Below, in pieces: positions 22,681 to 41,775 of a stretch of DNA of 64,000 bases. The stretch lies in contig NC_026660.2 in the NCBI RefSeq assembly GCF_000004075.3, forward strand, positions 22,881,498 through 22,945,497, read 5' to 3'. The DNA comes from Cucumis sativus. Lineage: Eukaryota; Streptophyta; Magnoliopsida; Cucurbitales; Cucurbitaceae. The notes under the pieces were generated by a model. That model was given only the letters and a program-made list of their open reading frames with translations, did no database searches and was not told the origin of the DNA. Made by a program: the position numbers and the translations under genes. Positions within the stretch are counted from its first letter, which is position 1; each line of letters starts with the position of its first letter.

Positions 22681-22959
22681 AATCATATGATCATTGCCTT
22701 TTGTATTATATGCATCAACTTGATCTGAACATTTCATCTTCCATATATCAGAAGCTGTAGTTTTGGGCAGTTGGAAGGTCTCTTTCAGAAACTCTGCCAG
22801 AAACAAACAATAACTTTTGTAAGTTCCAACAGCTATGTATTGTGTGTATATGAAGCTCATTTGTATTTTTTTTAGGTGTAGTACAACCTGGTACTGCTCT
22901 TCTAAGATGCTTAGCAATTGATACTGATGAAATATGCTGACATCTTAAAGTGTATCTTT

Positions 22960-24980
22960 TAATTCATTCCAGATATGATATTCAATGAAAATGAAGAAAC
23001 AATACTTTTTCCCGGAACTGTATCATATCGATAAAAAATTTCTCCCCCGGCTTGCTCAGATTTAGATAGTCATTCTATTTAAGAAATGGAAATCTTGTTC
23101 TTCACCTTCTTTTTGTTTGACTGATGGATGGGATCAAGCTTAGATTCCAAATGCTTTGCCTCACTTTCATTTTGGTAGAGAAAAATTAGTGAAAAGTATT
23201 GTTAGGAGAGATTTTTTTATAAATATCATAAAGAGAAAAAAAACATAAAGATGTAGAATAAAAATTGTAGCATCATAAATAAATAAATAATACAATCTTT
23301 TAAAGGAAAACCAAGTTAGAAGAAATGATTGTATGGATTGTGAAAGATGGAGACCCATCATTCAAAAGGGCTTTCCTAAGATCAAAAAGACCAACTCATG
23401 CTGGCTCACCACATGGCAGGCCCCATTTTAACACCACTCTCCAACTTTTTTTTCTTGCGTAAATACTATATATATATATATATGTGCTTCACCTACTTTA
23501 TACCATTTTTATAGGATTAAAAGTTTTGAATTTTTAAATTTGCACATTAGATTTATGTAAAAATGACGTGGGATTGCTTCCATTTTTTTTAATAGAATCT
23601 CATCTAGGGATCAATCACAAATTATCATTTGACAAATTTTTTATTTTAAAAAAATTAAAGAAAATGCAATGGATGGACGCATCGAAATATTGCCCATTTT
23701 ATAATATTAATGATTGTATCTCATTCTTTACTTTGGCTAATGAATGATTTTTAAGGTACATGAATTATGAATATGAATATGAAATTCCTCCATTGTACAT
23801 TGAATTCATTAATGGACGAATAGATATCATTTCTCCTTTCTTTAACCATTTCTTTTTATTCAAATCACATTTATTGAATATGATATTTTTATTAATTTTG
23901 AATATTTTAAAATTTTCAATATCACAAGGGGCAAAGGACTATTGAAATTTTGAACGATTTTTGTGCCACGAAAGTCTATAACTTTATCTACAATACTACA
24001 ATTTTGCATATTAAAATTGATTCCCTTTTCTCTCTCTATTTAAAAACACATTGGGACATTCATAGATATTAGGTCCTAAGATTGTCGTCCTAACATAACA
24101 TATCATTAGAAATGGAATACTCGACAAAATTTGGTAGTACTATTTATTCTTCATGTTTTTCCATCTAATACTCATCAAAATGCTTATGGATATCAATCTT
24201 TAAAATAATAAGGAGTATGTATCTAATTATTAAAAAGGAAAAGTCTCCCACCCATATATTTAAAGAGAAAGAAAGATCCAAAATGCACAAAATTACCACT
24301 AGAAAATGAGGTGAAAAAAGAGGGGGAGAGGGTGTGGCAGAAGATTGGCCTATTATTATTTGTTTCATGTGGTGGGTTGTTCATGAAATGGTGGGTTCCC
24401 ATTTATCAACACTCAAATTACACACACAATCCATCTGTTATTTTGTTTTTGTGTATATTACAATAAACTTGGTTTTGAATATTTGAATATAAAACACCAA
24501 AATTGGGATGAGGAGTAGAGAGTGAATTTAAATATTTATTAATTGATGAGTTTGATTTTAGTTTGTTTAAATATAAAAATACCACTTCAACATTTTGTTC
24601 GTTGTTTTCAAAATATTCATTTCGATCTTCTTTGTTACTTTTAAATTTAATTCATTTTGATATTTTTTTTAATACAAAGAACTACAAAAATTCATGCGAT
24701 GAAAAAGTCAAACCTATTATTTTTTTTCGTTGAGAAGTCATGTCAATCATCGTTAAACTAAGTTCTTTATTTTTTAAAAGTGAAAGTTGGTGTTATTTAC
24801 TGTTGAACCAAACACTTTTTTACTTTCATTTTTGTTTTTTCACTTATGAAAGTGATTGTTTTAATTCAATTATGAGAAGAGTGAAACAGACGAAAGTAAT
24901 CACTTTTTCAAAGTACGAGTATGAAAGTAAAAAAAAAGTAGAAAGATCAAAGTAAACTAAAAGAATGGAAGTAGTATTTA
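22960..24980. other. Intergenic region between SIG6 and the DVL gene
   Basis: AT-rich DNA with a (TA)n run at about 23467-23483 and several GA-rich patches. No frame shows a protein family. The last few hundred bases are likely promoter for the small peptide gene; a TATAAAA lies at 24992-24998. Confidence 0.45.
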
Positions 24981-25048
24981 AATCTTATATTTATAAAAAA
25001 AAAAGTAGAGAGAAAGGAGAAAAAAAGAGTAAAGAGTAGGTGTCTTGA

Positions 25049-25279
25049 ATGGAAGGAGGAGTGAAGAAAGAAAAGAAGAGCAGTGGGAGGAAAAATTCAA
25101 ATTCAAATTCAAGCAATTTGAGTAAAATAGAAATAGGTGAAGAGTATCCAAATTCTTCATCTTCATCTTTCGGCCAAAAATGTAGCAATTTGGTTAAGAA
25201 ACAGCGCACTAAATTCTACATTCTCCGCCGCTGTGTTGCTTTGCTTCTCTGCTCCCATGACCGTCCCGACCGCCCTTGA
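25049..25279 (+). CDS. ROT4: DVL/RTFL small peptide, ROT4 type
   Basis: A single-exon gene for 76 residues. The C-terminal RTF domain spans residues 41-70: FGQKCSNLVKKQR, then TKFYILRRCVALLLCSHD. From memory, Arabidopsis ROT4/DVL16 reads FGQKCSHVVKKQRAKFYILRRC in the same place, so this is its likely counterpart. Members are membrane-associated peptides whose excess shortens organs by limiting cell proliferation along the long axis. The N-terminal 40 residues are Lys/Ser/Asn-rich and unconserved. The tryptophan usual after the last cysteine of the domain (CWHD) is serine here (CSHD). The position downstream of SIG6 fits Arabidopsis chromosome 2, where I recall ROT4 next to SIG6. An AATAAA at 25438-25443 could end the transcript. 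The gene is easy to miss because of its size. Confidence 0.9.
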   Translation: MEGGVKKEKKSSGRKNSNSNSSNLSKIEIGEEYPNSSSSSFGQKCSNLVKKQRTKFYILRRCVALLLCSHDRPDRP

Positions 25280-25437
25280 TCGATTTCCTCACCCGCCGCC
25301 GCAACCCCCGCCCCCGGTCTGCTTTTTTTCTTCATTTTTGTTCATAAAAACCAATTAAACTCTCTTCCCCTTTTCTTCTTTTTTAATTAATAACAATTCT
25401 CTCTCTCTTTCTCTTATGATCAATAATGTAACTAATG

Positions 25438-25443
25438 AATAAA
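25438..25443 (+). terminator. Poly(A) signal of the DVL gene
   Basis: AATAAA 159 nt after the DVL stop codon, preceded by a CT-rich 3' UTR. Confidence 0.4.
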
Positions 25444-27989
25444 TGGGTTTCTTTTCCCTCTTTATTCTTCACTGTTTCTTTCCTTCAACTCTACACTAAA
25501 CCGCAGAGGGGAATTTTTCTCTTCTCTTCTCTTCTGGAATCGAAGGACTCCGAGGTTTGAATTCTTTTTATCTTTTGATTTAAAGTAAATACTCAAACCA
25601 CTTGAAGGATATTCATATTCACAAATAAAAAATATTCGGTTAGTTAAGAACGACCATAACATTCTCTTTGGTTTAAAGCACTTTACGGAAGAAATAAAAA
25701 TTTTGACCTAAAATGTTACTTACGTCCATAGAATTGCTTAATTAGAGGTCGTGAGTTTATATTTTTTGAACGTGCAACTTCTTTTTTGTCACGTCATACA
25801 ATTGTAAATTTAAATGATGTGAATCTTCAAATTCTTTTTTTGTCATATCATCCAACATGCATGATTTACACGTGAAAAACTGTATTCATGATATCTTAAA
25901 AAGATTGAACCCATTGAATTTCAAGATCTATAGGTGATTTTATTATTACAATTCAAATCCAACTTCATTTTTAATACAATATCTTCGAAACCATGATAGA
26001 AAAAATTACAATTTTTCACTCAGTCACTGGTCTAAAGTTCGTAAAAAAGTACCATCATCTCGCTAGAAAATAATTTAGAATTTGATTAACGAAAAAGAAG
26101 TGGATAGAAGTACAACTTTCTATTTAAATCAAAACAACCAAAGAGAATATACAGTTATAGCCTAACTTCAGTTTGCCACTTCAATAACAATAACAATAAC
26201 AATAATAATGTATATGTGAATTGAATTATATAGTATGATTATATAGTCCTCTAATGAAAGATTAAAGCCACGAATGAGTTGATTAAAGATTAGAAGAAAG
26301 TTGTAAAAATGGGAAATGATTTGTCAATTCAGACAATCTAATCAGTAGGGGCCTTTTGCTAAGGAAACATGAGACAAGAAGAAGCACCCATTGTTGTATT
26401 ATTTTCTTTGCTCTCCTAATTTAATATAAAAACATTGTCTTGTCAAAAACCCCATTCTTTTTCTTTCTCTTTTTTTGCTTTTTCTTTTTCTTTTTCTTCA
26501 ATTGTATAATAACTTTGATTCACTTTTGTATCCTCCACTTCATGTATAGCATTGTCTTGTCCATCTCCCTTCTCCTCGAACATCTTTTAAGCTAAACTTT
26601 GATGCGACAATACTAAACGATCATCGTATCAAAATTATTCCTATTGTTTGTGACGTTATGTTTGTTATGATGGTTGTCGATGATCTAATTCTTAACTTGT
26701 TTTGAAATAATTGATTCCCTTTTCATTTGAAATTTAAGCCTTTGTTGAATCTAGTTTTGATCTTTTATTTCTTAACTTCTTTTGTTGTATGTCTCTCATA
26801 CATACATACATATATATTTTGATTAAACATGAAGATGAAATTTCGAGCTCTGTCAATCGATTGTTGATAGCACATATTTTAGCTAGCTAAATTATGCTAC
26901 TTCAACGGAACTATTTTAAGTTAGAAATTGGTAGCATTTTTTTATAGTCAAAGTAAATATTAATTTAACTAAAATTAAAAATTCCAATACATCCACGAGA
27001 AGAAATTATTTTATAAGAGATCTCATCTCCCTAGCATTTTAAATTTATTTACTTTGGTTTTTATTTTTAAAAAATATTTTTGTATTATTGTCATTGTAGA
27101 AAAAGAGAAGCTTGAAAAGTACATGCATAAAAAATTCTGATAATAGAGTTCATGTCACTATATTTTCTAAATTGCAAAAATAACGAATTTAAAAGTTGAA
27201 TAATAGTCCTATGATAACCCTTTGATTGATGTCTAATAGCCATTTATGATACCACTAATTACTTACATATTTGACATATTCGCAATATGAAAAAAAGAAA
27301 AGTATAAAAAGGATTATGGATCGAAATAGGAAAAATTGAAAAGATTTAACCTAACACACAAATAAGTAAGTGTCAGGTCGATATGAGTTTAGATATCCTA
27401 AATGTAAGTAATTATATAACGGGACTTAATTTCTTGTGTGTGCTTACCTTAATTCCCATTGTAAAATGATAATGATTTTGCTGTAAATGAATAACAATAA
27501 TGAAAAAAAAAAAAAACCAAAATATTAAAATATCAAAACGTGTCAAAGTTTGAAAAGTTTCATTTTAATTATTAAATCATTTATACCCAATACAAATACA
27601 AAGACATATGATGTGGTAAAGCCATACATTATTCTCATTTCGATTTTACAATAGTAAATTTATAACAAGAAAAAAGAGAACATGTAAATAATGATGATCA
27701 AATGATCAAAATTCAAAATTCAAATTAAGGCAAACGTTCTCGTATATATGTGATATGATTTTCTTAATCCTAACAAATTAGATAAAAAATCTAATTTAGT
27801 GTTCTTATCTTACCTTATCTCTTTCTAATGTTCCGCATAATTGTATCGAATCCAAATTCATCTACAACAACTTAAACTAAACTTCATCAAACAAACTCAA
27901 ATCATCACATCTACATATATATAATTAAAAAAGTGTGTATGATTTGCAATGGATTGAAGAGTCCGACAAGTAGAATCGTTGGGAGGAAA

Positions 27990-28076
27990 GAGAAAAGAGA
28001 AAAGAGAAAAGAGAAAAGAAGTGAAAGAAATAGAAAAGGGAAAAAGAAGAGAAGGAGAGGTGAGTGAGTGAGTGAG
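27990..28076 (+). repeat. GAGAAAA and TGAG tandem arrays
   Basis: Four perfect copies of GAGAAAA lie at 27990-28017, and four of TGAG at 28061-28076, joined by a purine-only stretch. It is a simple-sequence tract, not coding. Confidence 0.8.
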
Positions 28077-28668
28077 TAGGGATAGCATCTGCAGGTTGTT
28101 CTGACTTTTCAGAGACCCCTCGTGCGGCCCTCTCCTCTCCTCTTTCCTCTCCTCCCAAATACTTTTTCACCTCTTCCCTTCCTTTTCTTCAATCACCTTT
28201 TAATTATCTATCTATCTATATATATAATCATAATAAAAACATAGTTGAATAATTCAAGAAAACTATATAGTTGAACCATCAACTTTTCTTAATTATTATA
28301 TATAATTGCCGTATTTAAATGTTTATTGAATATAGAATTTGATTCTTCATTTCATCACACAAAATAATATTATCTCCATCAATACAAGAAAAGGTTAAAT
28401 ATATATATGTGTGTGTATGTATAGGTTTGTAATGTGATAAATGCAAAAGATGACCCATTATATATATTATATATTATATAATAAATGATGGGTCTCAATT
28501 TCTCATTACTCTTTTACCATTTCAACTAGACATTGGTTGGGGATAGAAATAGTAAAAATTTAAGGTGAATAGGGGAAAACTGTTTTTTAGTTTTAAAAAA
28601 TAAACAAATTAAAATAGGATTATATTAACTATTTGAAATTTTTATATCGGATTAATTAATTTAGACGA

Positions 28669-28815
28669 TGTTATTAGAAATGCGATTCAAGTCCCACGTT
28701 GTTTAGATAAATGAAGATGTATTTCTAAAATGGACAATATATATCATTATATTGTGAAGATATTTAGAGGATATGTTGTCCTAACAAGCGGTATTATATT
28801 TAGAGCTAGTCATGT
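28669..28815 (+). mobile_element. TRIM-like LTR fossil
   Basis: A short segment starts TGTTA and ends TAACA at 28786 (118 bp) and carries AAGTCCCACGTTG near its left end, as in many plant TRIM/LTR elements. It is followed by a tRNA-Met-like primer-site remnant (GCGGTATTATATTTAGAGC). No coding region and no second repeat are seen, so it is an old broken piece. The call rests on motif resemblance only. Confidence 0.35.
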
Positions 28816-31800
28816 TTATAACTTAAACATGTCTTTAGAAATAATCCTCGAATGTTGAATAAAGATGCGTAGTAAAGTTTCGAAAGTAGAATATTATTTG
28901 AAAGGTCTATTGCTCTATCAAAGTTAAAATCCGTTCGGGATGAAGAAAAATGGAGGAACTATATTAATATTGTAAATTTTTTATAACTTATTGTCTTTAA
29001 TTAACACTTTTCATTATAAACTTAAAAAATATATATATTAAAATTATGTTTCTTTGCCTAAAAACTAGTGGGATTATCTAATCAAATGACTTTCAAAAAC
29101 TAGATTAATTAAGATGATGTACTAAAAAAAAGTACAAGAACATTTGAAATTGCAATGATTAAAATGGAAGAAAGAAATTTCAAAAAATTAAAAAGAAAAA
29201 AGGGGAAGTCCAATAAGGAGAAAAAGAAGAAAAGTGGTGGAGAAAAGAAAAGGTGGTGGGAGACAAAGAATGTGAAATGAATAGAAAATTTAAAGGTAAG
29301 TTTTATATATAATATGATGATCAAATGATGTGGCTCCCATAACCCATCATAATGATAACCAATTGGTATATGACATGATTTGATGTGTATTTGTTACCAT
29401 TATGGTACTCTCTTAATGAAACTTGTTTCATTCATTTCTTCTTCCTCTTCTTTTTTTTTAAATCTATAAAATAAAAAAATAAAAAATAAAAAGTTAATTT
29501 GTTTTTGTGCACAATCACATATTTCACTGCCAATTGCCAACTCAACATGTCCCCTACTTCCTACCACTCTTTTTCCTTTTAACTTTTTTCATTCAGCTTA
29601 GGGTATAAAAAGAGAGATATCAACCAAAAAAAATTATCTTAAATAACAAAATTGTTGTCTCCATTTTTAATTAGAAGTTGAGTTTTATGATTTTTTTATA
29701 AAATACTTTTTGCCATTTATATTTATGATTTTTTAGAAGGTGTGATGGTCATGCACACTCTCAGACTTATTATTACATCTATATTCAAATCTCATCTATT
29801 AAAAAAAAAAGTGATCTCTCAGTATAAATAGTTATAAAAGTATATTCCTTGTATTTATAATAATAAGGTTGAAAATATTATAATATCATTTTAAGGATTA
29901 CCATATTTTTTTCTTTAATAAAAGGAAAGAAAAAAAAAGTTGGCATTTTCTTCCTCATATCTATTTGTTTAACCAAATTTTCCATTGCAATCGTATTGCA
30001 AGAGAAAGCATGAGATTTTCATCCTATATGGATCAAATTTGATATAATGTGACATCACATTTTTAAAAAATAAAAAACTGAGGAAGGATATTAGAGAAAA
30101 TCATTTAAAAATCGATACATTTTCAAATATAAAAAATAAATGTAAAGATTTACAAAATATAGCTAAATTGAATTTAAGTTCGAATTTGATCACGATAAGT
30201 ACATTTTTTTTAAAGTTTTTTGTGTATATATATATTGTAATTATCTCATATAATATAGCTTCTAAGTAATAAAAGTTAAACAGCAAAAGGGACCCATAAA
30301 AATGAATGTATTTAGAGAAATGGGGCTTTGTCATAAAAGTTAGGGTTAGTCTAATCAAATAGGGATCAAAATTACCAAATTGAAGGGACATGAATCCCAA
30401 AACTCCTACATTTAACAACTCGGTTTCATTGACACACTAAATCATAAAGTTGACTCGTTCCCCAACTCACCAACAACTATTCCAAATAAGTCCCAAACAT
30501 ACCACATTTAACCTTAACTTTCCAATCTTATTTGCTCCCCCAACCATTGGCTTACACTATGTTTCAATTATTTAATTTCCATTATGTGACCTCTAGAGTT
30601 TTACTAATTTTGTATCCTTTCTCCCTTTTCATTTTTCTTTTTGGTCCCTACAATTGTCACTCTCAATTTACCTTTAGCCCCTCCCACTTTGACAAAGGAG
30701 AGACATGCCTTTTTTAACATTGTCCTAAAATTGTTCTTCTTGTTTGTAATTCTTTCTTCAAATATGCTTTTCAATATTGCTTTCTACTCATATTTTGTAT
30801 AATGTTATTAGGTGAAATAAAGCAAGCTTTTTGTATGGGTGTGATTGAGGATTTCTTACAATATGTCACTTTTTACCGTTGATGGCCATTTTCCTTTTTA
30901 AAGATGAAATACAACTTTATTTAACCCTTTGAGTATCTACTCACATATATATGTTGAACTAAGAAATGCAATTTATTATGATGAACAAATAAATTTTTAC
31001 ACAAGAGGAATGGACTTAACAAATGAAAATCATATTTAAATTATACAATAACAAGTGGCAGTGTCATGTTTGACACGAACATATCCCATAAAAAAGGGTA
31101 CCAAATATGTACAAATTGTAAAGAAACTTAAAAGTAGATACTGCACTATATCCATCTCATTATATTTCTACTCAATATGTCTACTTTTTTATTCCTCTTT
31201 TCTTCTTTGATGTAACCTTTCGATTTATCAGCAAATGAACTTTGTGAAAATAGGCACATAAATTTACAACAGTGAATCAGTTGACGCTTTTTCCCCTTTT
31301 GAAGAAGAAATATGCATGTGGGAATTGAGATAAAGCATGTTATGGAGAACAAGCATCTAAAAGAAAACTAGTAAATCTACCCACCAAAATATTACAACAA
31401 ACATGAGTGTTTGTTCTGTCAAACTCGAAACTAGAATTTCAATTCTCCTACCTTATGTATTTTATTTTTAGAAGGAAACGAGAAGGTGTAAATATATAAA
31501 TAACCCTTTGGAGAAAAGCTAATGCGAGTTGGCTACTTGAGAATGAGATTTCAATAAATCAACAAAACACTGACATTGGTTTCTAAAGGTCGGGAGAAAG
31601 GCCTCATTTGACAAACCAACTTGGGCAGCATCTTAGAGAGAATTATAGGATTCATAATTCATATTCACATCTCTTAAGAAGCAAATGGAGAGAAGGAACT
31701 CAGTAGGGAGCCAAACAGCAGTCTCATGGTGTTCTAAAAGTAGTATTCGTTTTTAAAGCAGTAACAGGAAATAACAATTTGATCAGGTCTACATTATAGG

Positions 31801-31959
31801 CAAGTATCACTAACCAAGGGGACAAGCTGAAGCCATCCTTGGGACCAAACAGCCCTCCAACTGTAGGCTTCTTCTCCCCAACAGAGATCTTCATATACGA
31901 GAAAAAGACACAAATTTTCAGTATTAGAAGTGTTCTAAACATACATGACACATGGAAAC

Positions 31960-37877
<5,918 letters not shown>

Positions 37878-37989
37878 GGCGATGGCTAAGCAGAAGACAA
37901 GAGGAGAGTGAGAGAGACAACAAAATCAATGGCGAAAAAACTATATCTGTAGAGATCTGAGTATAGAGAAGTTGGGGATATGATATTTA

Positions 37990-40900
37990 AGCCATTGGTC
38001 GCTCCTTTTCTTGTTAAGAAAGAAAAGATTTATTGTTCTTTTCTTTTTTTTCTCTTTATTACTTTATTTTTACTTCTTACTCAGTTCTAGAATATTTCAT
38101 TAACTAAATTACAAATTTATATTAATAACTATTAGCTTAAAAACAAAAAATCTATAAAACATCATTCTCATAAGTTCTATGGTTTACATTATAACAATTA
38201 GATCAAAATATTTACAATATACTAAGATAGATAATGATGGATAAATATTGTAAAAATAAACCAATGAAAAATCTAATAAATTCATAAATTTTTTATTTTA
38301 TTTTTCTTAAAAACAAGCTTTTAATTTTGCCTATTAATTCATTTTAAATTTCATAAGGTCAGTGGAAAAAGTTTACAATCTCTTGTCAATTTTATAACTT
38401 ATATATAAACTAATTTTAGTTCATTTTTTGAGCTTGTAGGAGACTTACACATGTGTAATACGATTAAATAAACAATTTAAGAAAATCAAAGCCAAATCAA
38501 GAATTTATGTTCGTACAAAATTGGTTTATTTTAAAATAAGAATTAACGTATAGATTATTAAATGCAAAATTTACAGTCCACCTGAAATCTGTCAAGGATT
38601 AATTGATTTTTGAAAGATAACTAAAGTTATTAATTTGAGTATAAAAGAAAAATTACAATTATAATACAAAACCATTACAAGAAGGTCAAATTTTACATTG
38701 TGATATTTAAGAAGTCACAATTATATAAAATTACAAAGAATGTATGCAGGATAAGAAGGAATCAAATTATATACATATTAGTTTTATTTTCTTTGATTTT
38801 TGTGTTTCTAATCGCATTTTATGCTCTATTTATTACCAAAAGATACACATTGAGATTGTCTTTTAATTACATTATACATAGCATTTGGTGGATATGTAAT
38901 TAATAGTCTTGAATCATAAGTTGATATCTTTATTATGTATAAATATATGTGAAATTTTATTTATTACCTTAATTTTAAATTAGCTTTATTATCACCTTTT
39001 CCACGTTGCTAGTTTTGTGAATTTTTGGAATCATCCATTTGGACATCTATAAATAAAGTCAATTTTTTTAATAATAATAATGTTAATAATAATAAAAAGT
39101 ATATATATATATGTATGTATTATTATATCTTATCTAACCAGTGTTCAAGAATGATGGCACGTCCTTTCATGCATAGGATTGAACTCCATAGCTATAACTT
39201 AATTTTTGTTTCTGCCATCTATAATTTCATTTGAAAATGTTTCCCACCAAAAGTTTGTTATGTTTCAAATAAAATAATTTAATTGATATATTTACAACGA
39301 TGAGATGGTCGATAATCATTACATTTTTATTTTAATTCGTGAGGGAAATAACTTACTAAATTTAGTTGGATAAATTATTTGATTTTTAATTTAAAAAAAA
39401 TTGTTCATACCTTCTTATCTTATACTTTAATAACCAAAATTTCTATCTAATAAACAGATATTATAATTTAAAAAATTGAGTATTAAACAGGACATCAATG
39501 ATTGTCAAACGAGAATTTTTAAGAGGTTCCTAAGAAATTCATAGAAATAACTGCTGTATATAAGCTTGATTTTTATAGTTATCTAACCATAAATACGCCA
39601 CTTTTAACTGAAACTTACAAAGGTTCGTAACTCTTTTGAAGAAACGTGTTCAATTGTCATCAACAGGCATGCACATACAAGCCATAGACATATCAATGTA
39701 CATTTAACATTTCTCGTTGATTTTTAAGACAAAAATCAATAACTATGATCGCCAGACAAGATCAGATCAGTACCTATGATCAGCAGGCAAGCTCGAAAAC
39801 TAAAATTAGCTCAAAGTCATCAACCAGATATCATAAAGGATACAGAATCAGAAGATTGCCTACTTGAAACCTGAACAAATCTGGCACCTGGGTTTGCACA
39901 CCAAGGCCAAACTTTACTTCCAGCATTCGGCTTGGCATCTCGGCATCTTGGCATCGTGGCATCATTCAGTAGGGATCGACAAGCTTGACCACAATGGCTG
40001 TGTGTATTGTTGTGTTGGTCCAAGGTTAAGAAACGTTTTATAAGCTCATTTTTGCTTCACGTTGTCTAGAAGTGTGTTTGCCCTACAGAATATACAAATA
40101 CATTCCAGCAGGATAAAGGATCTAGATAACAAACCATAGCCACATGTAGGAAGAGAAATGTCAATTGTAAGAGCTGTGAACAATTAAAATAAAACAATAA
40201 ATATATGTGCAAAACATATTTCTTGCTTTCATGAGGACCTTTTGAAATTTGTGTGTATCAAATGCTTTACTCAACCAATATACAATTATTCAATCAATAA
40301 TCCATTTCCAGACAACATGAGATGATCAATGATAAACTTACAGACAACAATTATAATGATGGTCTCGTGACTATATATGTATTATTTTGATAAGAATAAA
40401 AATGAAGTATCAAAAGCTACAAAAGAGAGTCTGGCAAAGGAAATACAACAGATGCTTCGACAGCCAAAGCTCATTTTGGCACTTTTTTCTGAACAAATGT
40501 GGTAAAGATTTAGTTTCGATCTATTCCCCATGCATTTATAAAGTACATTCATTACATCATCTTTCTTTCACAATGCAGGTCTGACGTAGTTTGTTTACTT
40601 TCAGCCCCTGCAGCTTAACGTTTTACTCTTAAAGACGAACCAAACCATTCAAAAACATCGTAAAATAAAGAAATAGAATATTTTCTTATCATATCTTTAC
40701 CATGAAGAAATTAAGAAAGAATTTGATCTTTAACTTCAAGCAGGAAGTCAGACAGACAAGAAGATATGGCCAATTCAGAATTTGTGAAGAATGGAAACTT
40801 GCCAGTACTTACCTTGAAAAAATAAACCCAGTGGATATTTTATTTCCTTAAGATTGACTTGACCAGACCATTTTCCTTCCTTCACCTATTTCATGTTGCA

Positions 40901-41770
40901 AGTGCAAAGAAGGAATTTGGGTTTCACTAAAAAAGCATTCTAAGCATCTACCAAAAGTTTTAGTCTCAGATATAAAGGTGATTATGGTCGCATAGGTAGT
41001 AACCACTACTATAAGCGTTCATTATTGTTTCACGTTATCATTTACCATTGTAGAAAAACTATTTACAACATGTTCATCAGATCGTTGTCCATATTCTGAC
41101 CAACAGAATCACATCAGATCCTACAAATCAAAGGAACAATGAAGTTTAGCTCAAAGAGAGATTGAAACACACCTGGTTTGATCCGCAAGCCAGAGCCAGC
41201 AAAAGGAGTGATCATCTACATATCCTGAGCAAATTTAGTTCAAAAGCACAAATAAAAAAATAAAGCCAATTTATCCATTTGCATAAAATGGTGTTGTGGA
41301 CTTCGTTTCTTGTCAGCAGTATGACGACCCTATTTGAGTAATCAAGAAAAGCGGTAGTACAAATGTCTAAATTGTTGAAAAACAAACAAAACAGAAGTAT
41401 TGCTGGACCCAGACGGCAGTCTTAATTAGCAGAGCAAGGAGAAATACCTCTTACATTTGCAATTAGAACTTGATACTCCCATAGCGAAGTTCACAAATAA
41501 GAGAGCAAAAGAAGATTCAATATCACAACTTAACAACAGAACAAACAGTTCAAACACACCATGAGAGAGTTGAAAAGAGACGTGAAACCTTCTCAATAAA
41601 TTTTTCACAAGCATTTGCATCTCTGAAAAATTCCTGAGTGGAAATACAAGAAACTCAATGTAAAATACAAGAATGGCCGTACTACAAGGAAGATATGTTG
41701 TAAACTAAAGCAACAATTGCACCAGCTAATACCAAATACCTAGATTAAATTATGAACGCCAGTCAATATA
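37990..41770. other. Intergenic region between CDC48 and TAF8, no gene recognised
   Basis: AT-rich to about 39.5 kb with a TA/TG run near 39100. From 39.7 to 41.7 kb the composition is more balanced and could include 3' UTR of the TAF8 transcript or an unrecognised noncoding transcript. I find no protein family in it. An 8-bp tandem repeat lies at 39933-39964. Confidence 0.4.
39933..39964. repeat. Four tandem 8-bp units (YGGCATCN)
   Basis: TGGCATCT, CGGCATCT, TGGCATCG and TGGCATCA follow each other without a gap in a locally GC-richer patch. Confidence 0.75.
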
Positions 41771-41775
41771 TTTAT

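Larger units (their letters stand above)
25444..31900. other. 6.4-kb intergenic stretch, no gene seen
   Basis: AT-rich sequence with simple repeats (GAGAAAA and TGAG arrays near 28.0 kb, TA runs near 28.2 and 28.46 kb), one small TRIM-like fossil at about 28669-28815, and purine-rich patches near 29.2 kb. Open frames are short and low-complexity. The patch at 28085-28160 is more GC-rich than anything else here and remains unexplained. Confidence 0.45.

Noticed and set aside
28066-28095. miR390-like or TAS3-like site around GGGATAGC
   Set aside because: Only about nine central bases match in a row; the rest mismatches, and no tasiR-ARF sequence or hairpin is present.
39820-40023. 67-codon minus-strand frame as a small gene
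   Set aside because: Part of it translates the 8-bp repeat, and there is no recognisable domain, promoter or exon partner.
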